From NCBI RefSeq assembly GCF_030503875.2, contig NZ_CP129968.2, positions 1,948,001 through 2,012,000 on the forward strand: DNA of 64,000 bases, written 5' to 3'. Positions 18,284 to 26,972 of this stretch are shown piece by piece. The notes beneath the pieces were generated by a model. It was not told where the DNA came from and ran no database searches. It was given only the letters and a program-made list of their open reading frames with translations. A program made the position numbers and the translations under genes. The DNA comes from Marivirga arenosa. GTDB taxonomy: Bacteria; Bacteroidota; Bacteroidia; Cytophagales; Cyclobacteriaceae. Positions within the stretch are counted from its first letter, which is position 1; every line of letters starts with the position of its first letter.

Positions 18284-19003
18284 ATGATTATGAAAAAATT
18301 GTCAGATGATTGGTTAACATCCGGAACACTTGATTTTGAGTATAAAAAATATGTTTTGCTAGCATATCTTCAGCAGGTAAGTTGTTATTTTGATCAGCAT
18401 AAATTATATCCAACCTTTGCTGATCTTATTATGCATTATAAAAATGCGGTACAATTAAAGGATGGAAAGCAAAAACTATTAAAATCCTTTCCTAAAAGAT
18501 TAAGCCAAGTGGATTTGAAAAATTTTAAGATGTATTTTGAATCCAAAGTTGAAGAAGATGTACAATTAAAAGAGTTGGAGGATATTATTGATTTTGCTTT
18601 AGATGAATTAAAAGGTCAGATTACGATTGGGAAAGATATTTTTGATGAAGTAGAAAGTCAACTAATTATTGAGCCAGTGGGAGTGAAAGCATTAGAAGAA
18701 AATGAAGGTCTATTGGTAATTGACTCTGAATTCGATCCTTATTATCACATCTATCAGTATAGAATATCAATTTTTGAAACTGCTGAAGAAAAAGTGCGAA
18801 GCTTGCAAACCGTCTTTATTGATAAATTTAAAAAATCTATAGGGACTACCTTGGAACAATTAAAAATCAAAGTGTTGAAAAATATTAAGTTGGTTAGTAA
18901 TTATTCTGCTTTTAGAGTGGTAGCCTTAAGACCTTATCCCTATGAAGAAACTTTATTGCCTATAGTAAAAAGAAGTTTTTCTAATTATTTATACAAGCAT
19001 TAA
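18284..19003 (+). CDS. Conserved protein of unknown function
   Basis: A 239-residue soluble protein with no signal peptide or membrane helix. It opens KKLSDDWLTSGTLDFEYKK and continues with LLAYLQQV and YPTFADLIMHYKN, then is mixed helix and strand. I recognise the N-terminal pattern as widespread in Bacteroidota but know no function. It is divergent from groSL, with which it shares 186 bp of upstream DNA. The true start may be the second ATG at 18290 (MKKLSDD). Confidence 0.7.
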   Translation: MIMKKLSDDWLTSGTLDFEYKKYVLLAYLQQVSCYFDQHKLYPTFADLIMHYKNAVQLKDGKQKLLKSFPKRLSQVDLKNFKMYFESKVEEDVQLKELEDIIDFALDELKGQITIGKDIFDEVESQLIIEPVGVKALEENEGLLVIDSEFDPYYHIYQYRISIFETAEEKVRSLQTVFIDKFKKSIGTTLEQLKIKVLKNIKLVSNYSAFRVVALRPYPYEETLLPIVKRSFSNYLYKH

Positions 19004-19103
19004 TTAATAGGTTAGATTTTTTTATTTAAAAGAGCTAAGTATTACAACCATGGGATTAGAATAGTTGTCTTTAGGTGAACCGTACTAAAAAAACTATTCA
19101 ACC

Positions 19104-19646
19104 ATGAAAAAACTATTAGCCATACCATTCTTTTTAGTATTTCTATTTGGGTCAATTGATGTTAAATCACAGTTATATGCAGGTGGTAGCTATGTGTATG
19201 CTCAATTATCCGAATCGGGTTTAGATCAGGTTAATGGCTTCTCATTCGACCTTCAAGCTGATTTTAATCTTGGATTTGATAAAATTATTTTTAGTCCCAC
19301 TTTTCGATTAGCGATATTAGATTCTGATATATATAATCTTAATTATCCTTTTTATGCAAAGAATTTTAGTTTTAGTCCTATTACCGCTTATAATTTTATT
19401 CAATTGAAATGGCTAACAATAAGCATTTACGGAGGACCTTTTATAAGTAAGCTAGAGGCTAGGAGGGCACCTTCTATTTTATTTCCTGCTGCTTTTATCA
19501 GCGATACACGATATGGAGCCGAATTTGGTATAGGATTTAAGCTGAATATTTATGACGTTGCATCAGTAAAAATAAATCCATTGAATCTGCTTATTGGAAA
19601 TGAATATTACAGACAGGGTCATATAAATTTTATGCTTAATTTTTAA
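19104..19646 (+). CDS. Small outer-membrane beta-barrel-like protein
   Basis: A 180-residue protein with a clear signal peptide (MKKLLAIPFFLVFLFGSIDVKSQ). The mature part is made of short amphipathic strands rich in Tyr, Phe and Asn (for example YAGGSYVYAQL and FSFSPITAYNFIQ) and ends in NFMLNF-type aromatics (INFMLNF). This fits a small eight-stranded outer-membrane barrel. There is no catalytic motif and function is unknown. It stands alone between two plus-strand genes. Confidence 0.65.
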   Translation: MKKLLAIPFFLVFLFGSIDVKSQLYAGGSYVYAQLSESGLDQVNGFSFDLQADFNLGFDKIIFSPTFRLAILDSDIYNLNYPFYAKNFSFSPITAYNFIQLKWLTISIYGGPFISKLEARRAPSILFPAAFISDTRYGAEFGIGFKLNIYDVASVKINPLNLLIGNEYYRQGHINFMLNF

Positions 19647-19670
19647 TTTTAGAAAATATTGTAAGTATAT

Positions 19671-19701
19671 TTTGATTAAATGAACTATAGCCCTACATTT
19701 G
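19671..19701 (+). promoter_or_regulatory. Bacteroidota-type promoter (TTTG-N19-TACATTTG)
   Basis: TTTG at 19671-19674 and TACATTTG at 19694-19701 are separated by 19 bp, matching the Bacteroidota primary-sigma consensus. The predicted start of transcription, about 5 bp further on, excludes the ATG at 19699 and supports translation from 19729. Confidence 0.75.
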
Positions 19702-19728
19702 CATTCCAATTTTGACAAAGAATTAATC

Positions 19729-20037
19729 ATGGCAGGAACAAGTCTTAAAAGAAAAGCAAGAAGAAATAGAGTAGTAGCTAAGAAAAGAATGGATTCAATC
19801 CAGAAATTACAGCAACAGCCAGTTATTAAAAATGTTGATGTAGAGGCAATAAAAGAAGAATTCAAAAAGAATGCTTCTAAGAAAAAACCAGCTGCTAAGA
19901 AAGAAGATACTGCAAAAGCTGAAGAGAAAAAAGAAGCTCCAAAAGCTAAAAAAACTACTACTAAAAAAGCAGCAACAAAAAAAACTGAAGATAAGCCAAA
20001 AGCTTCTAAGAAATCAGAAGAAAAGAAAGAAGACTAA
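19729..20037 (+). CDS. Histone H1-like Lys/Ala-rich protein
   Basis: A 102-residue very basic protein. A conserved head (MAGTSLKRKARRNRVVAKKRMDSIQKL) leads to a low-complexity tail of Lys, Ala, Thr and Glu repeats such as KKPAAKK, KKTTTKKAATKK. Such tails resemble eukaryotic histone H1 and bacterial H1-like proteins and suggest binding to DNA or RNA, though this is inference from composition. I chose the ATG at 19729 because the promoter -7 box overlaps the upstream in-frame ATG at 19699. A terminator follows directly. Confidence 0.75.
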   Translation: MAGTSLKRKARRNRVVAKKRMDSIQKLQQQPVIKNVDVEAIKEEFKKNASKKKPAAKKEDTAKAEEKKEAPKAKKTTTKKAATKKTEDKPKASKKSEEKKED

Positions 20038-20062
20038 ATTCTTACTCCATATAGATATAAAT

Positions 20063-20090
20063 AAAAGCGAACATCAGTTCGCTTTTTTTG
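20063..20090 (+). terminator. Rho-independent terminator of the H1-like gene
   Basis: A 10-bp perfect stem AAAAGCGAAC / GTTCGCTTTT (20063-20072 with 20077-20086) and a T run. It is 25 bp downstream of the stop. Confidence 0.88.
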
Positions 20091-20127
20091 TTTCTGGTCT
20101 ATTATTATCTAAAACATTCCCATTAGT

Positions 20128-21126
20128 ATGGCAGAAATTTTATTAAAAGCTTCTTGCATTTCTAAATCATTCGATACTCAAATTTTGGATAATTTATCTA
20201 TTGACATAGCAGAAGGGGAAACGCATGTTATAATGGGAAGAAGTGGGCAAGGAAAATCAACTTTATTGAAGATTTTATCGGGCTTGCTTGCTGCTGATGA
20301 AGGAGAAGTGAAATTTTCAGGTGAGCTGCTTGATAATCCAGATGAGGTTTTAGTTGCAGGTCATGAGGAGCTGGCTTATGTGGCGCAGAACTTCAATTTG
20401 CTTCATAATAGAACGGTGTTAGAAAACTTAAAAGATGCACTTTTAGCTTTTAAAGATGAATTTGCGGAGCAGCAAATTAAACAACTCATGCAGCTCATGA
20501 GACTTGAAAAGCTAAGTTCTCATAAAATTGAAAGCCTTTCAGGAGGCGAAAAACAACGCCTAGCTATTGCTAGAGCATTAGCTACACAACCTGCCGTGTT
20601 ATTGTTAGACGAACCTTTTACTCAACTTGATTACTCCACTCGTCAAACTTTAATGGATGCCATTAAAGAAGTAAGGACTGAACTAGAGACTAGTATCATT
20701 TTAGTCAGCCATAACTTATTTGAAGCCTTTTATTTGGCAGATCAAATTCATGTTCTGGATAATGGTAAAATCATTAAGTCTGACAGTCCTCACTCTTTAT
20801 ATCAGAATCCTGAATTGAAAGCTGTAGCAGAATTATTGTCTGATTTTGTATTGTTGCCATCTAAATCTATCACTAATAAACAGAAAAGACAATTAGGGAT
20901 TTGGGCTGAAAATGTGGTGGTATTAGAGGGTGAGCCATCGGAATACAAATTTTCAATTTCTACTAAACTTAAGGATTGTGTTTTCATGGGTTATCATTAT
21001 AGGTGTGTGTTTGTTTCCGAGCAGGGTCAAAATATCATTGTAAAAACAAATAATAAGCTAGAAAGTGGCTCCTCTTTTCAATTAGCTTTTCCAGATGAAT
21101 ATCTGTTTGAATTAAAAGATGCATGA
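20128..21126 (+). CDS. ABC transporter ATP-binding protein, orphan, with TOBE-like tail
   Basis: A 332-residue ATPase. Walker A is GRSGQGKST (about 38-46), the signature is LSGGEKQRLAIARAL, Walker B is VLLLDEPFTQLD, and the switch histidine lies in LVSHNLFEA. The last 90 residues are beta-rich (VVVLEGEP ... KFSISTKLKDCVFMGYHYRCVF) like the TOBE-type regulatory tails of importers for polyamines, iron or sulfate. No permease or binding-protein gene is adjacent, so its partners must lie elsewhere; the substrate cannot be called. It lies between a terminator and the rpsA promoter, apparently as a single-gene unit. Confidence 0.85.
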   Translation: MAEILLKASCISKSFDTQILDNLSIDIAEGETHVIMGRSGQGKSTLLKILSGLLAADEGEVKFSGELLDNPDEVLVAGHEELAYVAQNFNLLHNRTVLENLKDALLAFKDEFAEQQIKQLMQLMRLEKLSSHKIESLSGGEKQRLAIARALATQPAVLLLDEPFTQLDYSTRQTLMDAIKEVRTELETSIILVSHNLFEAFYLADQIHVLDNGKIIKSDSPHSLYQNPELKAVAELLSDFVLLPSKSITNKQKRQLGIWAENVVVLEGEPSEYKFSISTKLKDCVFMGYHYRCVFVSEQGQNIIVKTNNKLESGSSFQLAFPDEYLFELKDA

Positions 21127-21154
21127 ATATTTCTATTATCTGAGCATCAACTTA

Positions 21155-21184
21155 TTGTGACTTCATAAATAAATCGTACCTTTG
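21155..21184 (+). promoter_or_regulatory. rpsA promoter (TTG-N19-TACCTTTG)
   Basis: TTG at 21155-21157 and TACCTTTG at 21177-21184, separated by 19 bp, match the Bacteroidota promoter pattern. Transcription would begin near 21190, giving a leader of about 112 nt. Confidence 0.75.
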
Positions 21185-21191
21185 CAATCCG

Positions 21192-21303
21192 TTCAGGTGA
21201 GCGGCCTTATCTGTATTAATATATTATAGATAAGTGATTGTAAACCAAAACGATGACAATTTTGGCTCGAATTGTTGTTGTAATTAAAGAGCCCTGACAC
21301 ATT
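21192..21303 (+). other. Structured 5' leader of rpsA
   Basis: The untranslated leader can form two small hairpins: CTTATCT/AGATAAG (21206-21212 with 21228-21234) and CCAAAA/TTTTGG (21245-21250 with 21260-21265). Ribosomal protein S1 represses its own mRNA in Escherichia coli, so a similar role is plausible here but only inferred. Confidence 0.4.
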
Positions 21304-23160
21304 ATGGCAGAAAATCAAGAAAACGTAAAGAACGAAGAGTTCGATTGGGAAGCATTTGAAACCAAAGGTTTTGGTGAAGGCTACTCAAAAGCTAAGAGAG
21401 AAGAATTAGCTAAAATGTATGACAATGTTGCTACTGATTTGGATGAACAAGAAGTAGTGAAAGGTATTGTGGTAGCGATTAACGATCGTGACGTAGTATT
21501 AAACATTGGCTACAAATCTGATGGATTAGTTCCTACAAACGAATTCCGTGACATGCCTGACTTAAAAGTAGGGGATGAAGTGGAAGTTTACGTAGAAGAG
21601 CGTGAAGACAAAAACGGTGAACTAGTTTTATCAAGAAGAAAAGCGAAAATTGTTGGTGCTTGGGATAAAATCCAAAAAGCCCTTGACCAAGATCTTATCA
21701 TTGAAGGTTTAGTGAAAAGAAGAACCAAAGGTGGTTTAATCGTGGATGTACACGGTGTTGAAGCTTTCTTACCGGGTTCTCAAATTGACGTTAAGCCAAT
21801 TCGTGATTTCGATGTTTTCGTTGGAAAGAAAATGGAAGTAAAAGTTGTGAAAATTAACTACAGCAACGATAACGTAGTAGTTTCACACAAAGTATTAATA
21901 GAAAAAGACCTAGAGAAGCAGAAAGCTGAAATCTTGAACAACCTTGAAAAAGGTCAGGTTCTAGAAGGGGTAATCAAGAACATGACGAACTTCGGTGTAT
22001 TCATCGATCTTGGTGGTGTTGATGGTTTACTTCACATTACTGATATCTCTTGGGGTAGAATTAACCACCCAGAAGAAGTATTGAAGCTTGACGAAAAAGT
22101 GAAAGTTGTAGTATTAGACTTTGACGAAGGCAAGAAGCGTATTTCTTTAGGTATGAAGCAATTAACTTCTCATCCTTGGGATTCGCTTGCTGAAGGCTTA
22201 GACGTAGGTTCTAAAGTTAAAGGTAAAATCGTTAATGTTGCAGATTACGGTGCATTCTTAGAAATTGCTCCTGGTGTTGAAGGTTTAATCCACGTTTCAG
22301 AAATGAGCTGGTCACAACATTTAAGAAATCCTCAGGATTTCATCAATGTAGGTGATGAGTTAGAGGCTGTAGTGCTTACTTTAGACAAAGAAGAGCGTAA
22401 AATGTCTCTTGGTATCAAGCAATTAACTGAAGATCCTTGGAACAAGAAAGAAGTATTAACTAAATATGCGGTTGGTACTGAGCACAAAGGTGTAGTTAGA
22501 AACATGACTAACTTTGGATTGTTCATCGAATTAGAAGAAGGTATTGACGGATTAGTTCACGTTTCTGATTTAAGCTGGACTAAGAAAATCAAACACCCAT
22601 CTGAATTCGTAAAAGTAGGAGAAGAGTTAAATGTAGTTGTTTTAGAACTAGATGTTGAGAACAGAAGATTAGCATTAGGTCACAAACAATTAGAAGAAAA
22701 CCCTTGGGATACTTTCGAAACTGTATTCACTGTAGGATCTAAGCATAAGTGTACTGTATTAAGTAAAAACGAAAAAGGTGCTATTTTGGAACTTCCATAT
22801 GGTATTGAAGGATTTGCTGCTACTAAGCACTTAAAGAAAGCGGATGACTCTATAGCAGAGGTTGGGGAGTCTTTAGAATTTCAAGTATTAGAATTCTCTA
22901 AAGATGATAAGAGAATCGTTCTTTCACACTTACACACTCACTCTAAAGTTGAGGAAGCTGCTCCTAAGAAGAAAGCTACAGGTGGTGGAAAGAAAAAGTC
23001 TACTCCTAAACCACAAGCTTCTTCATCTACATTAGGTGATTTAGATGCATTATCTGCATTAAAATCTCAAATGGAAGATGATGCTAAAGGTGGAGCGAAG
23101 AAAAAAGCTTCAGCTAAGAAGGAAGAAGAGAGTAATGAAGATGATAAAAAAGAGGACTAA
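21304..23160 (+). CDS. rpsA: 30S ribosomal protein S1
   Basis: A 618-residue RNA-binding protein built from six S1 (OB-fold) repeats. The later ones show the motif G-x-V-x-NMTNFGVFIDL-x-GVDGLLHITDISW, repeated as NYGAF/NFGLF variants with VSEMSW and VSDLSW. It helps the small subunit bind mRNAs, important in Bacteroidota where Shine-Dalgarno signals are weak. After the last repeat comes a basic, low-complexity tail of about 65 residues (KKKATGGGKKKS). The length agrees with the family's six-domain form. It has its own promoter and terminator. Confidence 0.97.
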   Translation: MAENQENVKNEEFDWEAFETKGFGEGYSKAKREELAKMYDNVATDLDEQEVVKGIVVAINDRDVVLNIGYKSDGLVPTNEFRDMPDLKVGDEVEVYVEEREDKNGELVLSRRKAKIVGAWDKIQKALDQDLIIEGLVKRRTKGGLIVDVHGVEAFLPGSQIDVKPIRDFDVFVGKKMEVKVVKINYSNDNVVVSHKVLIEKDLEKQKAEILNNLEKGQVLEGVIKNMTNFGVFIDLGGVDGLLHITDISWGRINHPEEVLKLDEKVKVVVLDFDEGKKRISLGMKQLTSHPWDSLAEGLDVGSKVKGKIVNVADYGAFLEIAPGVEGLIHVSEMSWSQHLRNPQDFINVGDELEAVVLTLDKEERKMSLGIKQLTEDPWNKKEVLTKYAVGTEHKGVVRNMTNFGLFIELEEGIDGLVHVSDLSWTKKIKHPSEFVKVGEELNVVVLELDVENRRLALGHKQLEENPWDTFETVFTVGSKHKCTVLSKNEKGAILELPYGIEGFAATKHLKKADDSIAEVGESLEFQVLEFSKDDKRIVLSHLHTHSKVEEAAPKKKATGGGKKKSTPKPQASSSTLGDLDALSALKSQMEDDAKGGAKKKASAKKEEESNEDDKKED

Positions 23161-23190
23161 GATTAAGTCTTAATTTTTAAATATACTGGA

Positions 23191-23223
23191 AGCCATTCGG
23201 ATTAATTCGAATGGCTTTTTTTA
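23191..23223 (+). terminator. rpsA terminator
   Basis: A perfect 9-bp stem AGCCATTCG / CGAATGGCT (23191-23199 with 23208-23216) followed by a T run, 30 bp after the rpsA stop. Confidence 0.92.
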
Positions 23224-23290
23224 TTATCTATTCGTAAAGCACTGATATAAAATGGATTTGAAATAATTTTATAATTATTCTCTAAGTCTG

Positions 23291-23321
23291 TTTGACAAGC
23301 GCGAGAATATGTCTATTTTTG
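23291..23321 (+). promoter_or_regulatory. tRNA-Cys promoter (TTTG-N19-TATTTTTG)
   Basis: TTTG at 23291-23294 and TATTTTTG at 23314-23321 with a 19-bp spacer. The tRNA begins 19 bp downstream, which leaves a short 5' leader for RNase P. Confidence 0.8.
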
Positions 23322-23340
23322 CAATCGCAAATGCGACAAT

Positions 23341-23411
23341 GGTCACGTGGCCGAGCGGCTAGGCAGTGGTCTGCAAAACCATCTACAGCGGTTCGAATCC
23401 GCTCGTGACCT
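23341..23411 (+). tRNA. tRNA-Cys (anticodon GCA)
   Basis: A 71-nt cloverleaf. The acceptor stem is GGTCACG/CGTGACC, the D arm is GCCGAGCGGCTAGGC and the anticodon loop CTGCAAA holds GCA at 23373-23375. The T arm contains GGTTCGAATCC. CCA is not encoded. Confidence 0.96.
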
Positions 23412-23421
23412 CATTATTTTT

Positions 23422-23457
23422 ACCTCCTTCGTGTCAAAAGCGGAGGAGGTTTTTTTA
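23422..23457 (+). terminator. Terminator of tRNA-Cys
   Basis: Stem ACCTCCTTCG / CGGAGGAGGT (23422-23431 with 23441-23450, one G-T pair) followed by seven T, just downstream of the tRNA. Confidence 0.9.
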
Positions 23458-23601
23458 TGTCTTTAATTTTTGTGTTAAAAACTGAATGTTTAATAATTAT
23501 CCTTTCAAACGATGATTAGTGGTAGTTAATACCACTTTGAATTCTGAAGTAGTATTTTTTATATATCTTTAGGCAGTTCTAGAAATCAAAACCTTATTAT
23601 T

Positions 23602-24425
23602 ATGAATATTTCTATTAGGTCTTTAAAAGAATACTTTTTTCTGATTTTAATTTTATTTGTTGTATTCATATTGTTTCTAATAGTACTATTTCTTTTTGAT
23701 TATTTTCAAATAATAGAATTTGACAATTCTTCATTTTCATTTGATATGGCAGACAAAGTTTTGACGCTAATACTATATGTTATAACGGTTACACTACTTT
23801 TTAGAACATACAGTTTACAGCAAACAGAACTATCAAAAATGGTTGATGCAAATAAAGAATTAGTTACTGCCAATAAATTGATGGTTGATGAAAACAAGAA
23901 AGCAAATGAATTACAATTAATAATAACTTTGAAAAATAGTATATATGATAGGTTTAATGAACGTAAATTTGATTACGATTCTTTAAAAATCAATTGTATT
24001 GATTTTCTGGATAAATTTAGAACACATATTCTTAAGCCTATAACACATCTTATAAAAAAATATATATACATTCTGAACTTAATTTAGATGTCACTTATTT
24101 GAGTAATATTAATAGTTTTAATAAAGATTCATTATCGAAATTACAATTGTTATTGAACACTTTAGCCATTCAAATTAACTATTTTAAAATTCAAGGTTTC
24201 TCCGATGAAAACTTGAATTTCATTTATATTGGTTTACCTGATAATTTTAAAAGTTTTATATTATTAATGAATAGTAATTTTAGAGATGAACCAATAAATA
24301 AACTGGATAAAAATGAAATTAAAGAATTTGATCCCATTGAGAAAGGAGAAATAATTGAGAAATTTAAAATTCTTAGTAGGATACATGATCAAACTAAAAA
24401 TTTGGCAGAATTAATTGGCTATTAA
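23602..24425 (+). pseudogene. Membrane protein gene with -1 frameshift at an A7 run
   Basis: Two open frames read as one protein if the frame steps back by one at the A7 run 24054-24060. The first part (23602-24087, 161 residues) has two membrane helices (about 11-35 and 47-67) and a coiled coil. The second part continues without a gap as KKIYIHSELNLDVTYLSN and runs to 24425. The joined product of about 274 residues resembles putative phage-abortive or sensor membrane proteins only in layout; I do not recognise a family. In frame the site reads ATA AAA AAA, a perfect A-AAA-AAA slippery heptamer, so programmed slippage is an alternative to mutation or a sequencing error. Confidence 0.6.
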
Positions 24426-24450
24426 AGTCCTTTTCAGCAATGGGAGGTAA

Positions 24451-24822
24451 TTATTCACCTTTTAATTCACTTACTTTCTTTTTTAGTTCTTCAATATGTT
24501 GAAGCCTTTTTTCATTTTGTGTTTTAGATATCTTTTTATTTTTATAGTCATTTTCTAAATGATAAAGGGCATCCATATAATGGTCAATAGCTTTTTCATT
24601 TTCGTTTTTATATTCAGCCTTTGCACCTAATTCTTTGTGCTTTTTATAGTTGGGTATTTTTTTACTTTTACTTTCAGATTCAGAAAAAAGTGTGATAATT
24701 AAACCTACTAAAGGACTTAACAAAATTGACCACAACAAAGCCATTCCAAAACCTATTTTTCTATTACTTCCAATAGCCCCAACTAATAAAGCTAAAATTA
24801 CCCATGCTATGATATAGCCCAT
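24451..24822 (-). CDS. Small membrane protein with charged helical tail
   Basis: A 123-residue protein. Two N-terminal hydrophobic helices (about 3-17 and 24-46: GFGMALLWSILLSPLVGLIITL) look like the short two-helix domains of superinfection-immunity-type proteins. A charged helical tail follows, with a TPR-like segment (LGAKAEYKNENEKAIDHYMDALYHLE) and a coiled coil. Function is unknown. It converges on the frameshifted gene and lies in a patch of apparently accessory DNA. Confidence 0.6.
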   Translation of the reverse strand: MGYIIAWVILALLVGAIGSNRKIGFGMALLWSILLSPLVGLIITLFSESESKSKKIPNYKKHKELGAKAEYKNENEKAIDHYMDALYHLENDYKNKKISKTQNEKRLQHIEELKKKVSELKGE

Positions 24823-24990
24823 AATTGTTTTATGTTTTGATGAAAATCTAATATATCAGAATGAACTATAATTACCATAACGAATCTCAATTTGTTTATT
24901 CTAAGGGTGTTGTATCCCCGCTAGCGCACGTGTGTCGCATTCTATTTTATCCTCCAACTTAATAATCAGCTGGAGGACAAAACAATCCAA

Positions 24991-26748
24991 CTATAAAACC
25001 TCCTTATTATAAGGAATGAAATTATGCCATTTCCATGGCGTAAAGGTGTCTTTAAGAGTAAGCTCTAATAAGTATTTAAAGATACTTTCTCCATTAGCAC
25101 TGTTCGTCATGATCATTACCCCTTTCTTGGCATCTGGGAATAGGATAGAATAATGCTCAAATCCATCTCCATGACCACCTTTAGATGCAGCCCATCCGTA
25201 AGGCGTTTTGATTAAGATAAATCCTAAGCCGCATGATAATTCAATAGCGTCATATTCAGAAGTAGTTTTATTAGCAAGTGGACCAAAGTGATGCTTCGAA
25301 TTGATTTTAACTTGAGGAGTGAATATTTCCTTCCAGCTTTCTTTACTTAATATTTTTTGCTGAAGCACGGCTTCTAAAAATAGGCTGTAGTCGGAAGCAG
25401 TGGTTTCCAATGTACTCGGGCCTCTAGGCTCATTATCTTTATCTTTCATTAATACCATACCCATTTCATTATGACCATAAGCAAAATCTGCTTCAAAACG
25501 GTCTTGCCATTGAAAGCTCGAGTTTACCATACCTAATGGCTTGAATATTCTCTCTTGAGCTAATTCTTCTAATCCTTTACTGGTCATCTTCTCAATAATC
25601 ACCTGTAAATACACCATAGCTTCACCTGAATATGAATAACGACTACCAGGCTCAAATTTTACTCTCAGTTTTTGATCCGCCTCAAACCAACGCCAATTCG
25701 GAAAACCTGAGGTATGAGCTAAGCACATTCGAGCAGTAATTTTGTGATAAAGGCTGTCTTCTTTTAAATCTGAGTAATCATCATGCCAGCGTGTCTGAGG
25801 TTCATATTCATAAATCTTTTTGGGTAGGTAGTTTTCTAATGGAGTGTCTAGATCAATCACACCATCTTCTACTAAATCCATCACTAAAACACTAAAAACA
25901 GCCTTGCTAAGTGATGCGCCATAGATATTCGAACTATCAGATAAAGGCTGCCTGCTATTATTATTTTTAAAGCCAAAGGTGTTGGTATATTTCACTTGAT
26001 TGTCTTCGAAAATACTTAATGCAAGGCCATGTACTTCCGCATCTTGAGATAGTTGCTTTATTTTTTGTTCTAATGAATCTATTGTTATGGTACTTTCATC
26101 TAATCTGTTTATTGATTTCTCATTATCAATACTACAAGATATAAGTGAGATCAATATTACGCATATAGCAGCACTCTTAAATTTATTCAAACTCAGAAAA
26201 GGAATACTGAAAGGATAGAAGCACTTTTGTTTATTGAGAACATAAAAAATATTGAATAGTATGATAGTGAAATTCAATGGCACAACACTGATGAAAAACA
26301 AAAAGCCATAGCCTTGCACCGTAATCAATGCTATAAAAGCAAGTATAAAGAGGAGAGTTATGGATATGTTGTAGTTGATAACTTTCCTACCATGTTTATC
26401 ATAAATAGGATTATCTCCTCTTTTATGTACCCAAAGCAATACTATAGTAATAATATTAATAAATGGGACTACCACTCCCAAAAGCGGTACTCCATGAAAT
26501 AATAATAACCATTTAGTTTGAATATCTTCTTCTTTAGGATTATTCAACGGTTTTAGATCTTCAATTTCAATGCCCAGACCTATTGCTAATAATTTAAGGG
26601 TATCCAAATGTGGATTTACGGTTCCTTTTTCAATTCTTTGGATAGTTCTTACCGTAACGCTTGATTTCTCAGAAAGCTTTTCTTGAGATAAGCCTTCTTT
26701 TTTACGGTAATAGATTAGATTTTTTGAGATACTTTCTTGTTCCATCAT
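24991..26748 (-). CDS. XRE-HTH / membrane / serine beta-lactamase-like hydrolase fusion
   Basis: A 585-residue fusion. From the N-terminus there is an XRE helix-turn-helix (LSQEKLSEKSSVTVRTIQR), three membrane helices, then a segment with an internal lipobox-like LISC. A class C beta-lactamase/DD-peptidase domain follows, with the SxxK motif ASLSK, Tyr motif RYSYSG and C-terminal GGHGDG. DNA-binding and envelope hydrolase parts in one chain suggest a one-component sensor of cell-wall or beta-lactam signals, or an old join of two genes. I chose the start at 26748 (MMEQESIS) because a TACTTTTG promoter box lies at 26768-26775 on this strand, downstream of the next in-frame ATG at 26793. Confidence 0.75.
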   Translation of the reverse strand: MMEQESISKNLIYYRKKEGLSQEKLSEKSSVTVRTIQRIEKGTVNPHLDTLKLLAIGLGIEIEDLKPLNNPKEEDIQTKWLLLFHGVPLLGVVVPFINIITIVLLWVHKRGDNPIYDKHGRKVINYNISITLLFILAFIALITVQGYGFLFFISVVPLNFTIILFNIFYVLNKQKCFYPFSIPFLSLNKFKSAAICVILISLISCSIDNEKSINRLDESTITIDSLEQKIKQLSQDAEVHGLALSIFEDNQVKYTNTFGFKNNNSRQPLSDSSNIYGASLSKAVFSVLVMDLVEDGVIDLDTPLENYLPKKIYEYEPQTRWHDDYSDLKEDSLYHKITARMCLAHTSGFPNWRWFEADQKLRVKFEPGSRYSYSGEAMVYLQVIIEKMTSKGLEELAQERIFKPLGMVNSSFQWQDRFEADFAYGHNEMGMVLMKDKDNEPRGPSTLETTASDYSLFLEAVLQQKILSKESWKEIFTPQVKINSKHHFGPLANKTTSEYDAIELSCGLGFILIKTPYGWAASKGGHGDGFEHYSILFPDAKKGVMIMTNSANGESIFKYLLELTLKDTFTPWKWHNFIPYNKEVL

Positions 26749-26866
26749 TTTTCGATTTGTGAAAGTACAAAAGTATCTTGAAAAGCGGGTCATTGTTACG
26801 ACACAAGCCTGTCACCTTGGTGTCATATCACTTAAAATGGCTTTAAAAGGGGTTTTTATCCTCCTC

Positions 26867-26886
26867 GCACAAGCGTCCGCTTGTGC
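26867..26886. repeat. REP-like palindrome
   Basis: A perfect 9-bp inverted repeat GCACAAGCG-TC-CGCTTGTGC in the 233-bp gap between the fusion hydrolase and the glutamate-synthase-like gene. A related palindrome lies about 100 bp downstream. The GC-rich stem stands out in AT-rich DNA. Confidence 0.6.
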
Positions 26887-26972
26887 GGTCCATGAATTGT
26901 GTATCTTTATTCTATTATAATCAAATCATAGCATCATGTTTAGTCATCAATGCTTAAATTATCTATGTATTT

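Noticed and set aside
19699..19728. Earlier ATG for the H1-like gene
   Set aside because: It overlaps the -7 box TACATTTG, so it would not be in the transcript.
23341..26900. Integration of an element at tRNA-Cys
   Set aside because: No repeat of the tRNA 3' end was seen downstream and no integrase gene lies nearby, so the patch is not shown to be an integrated element.
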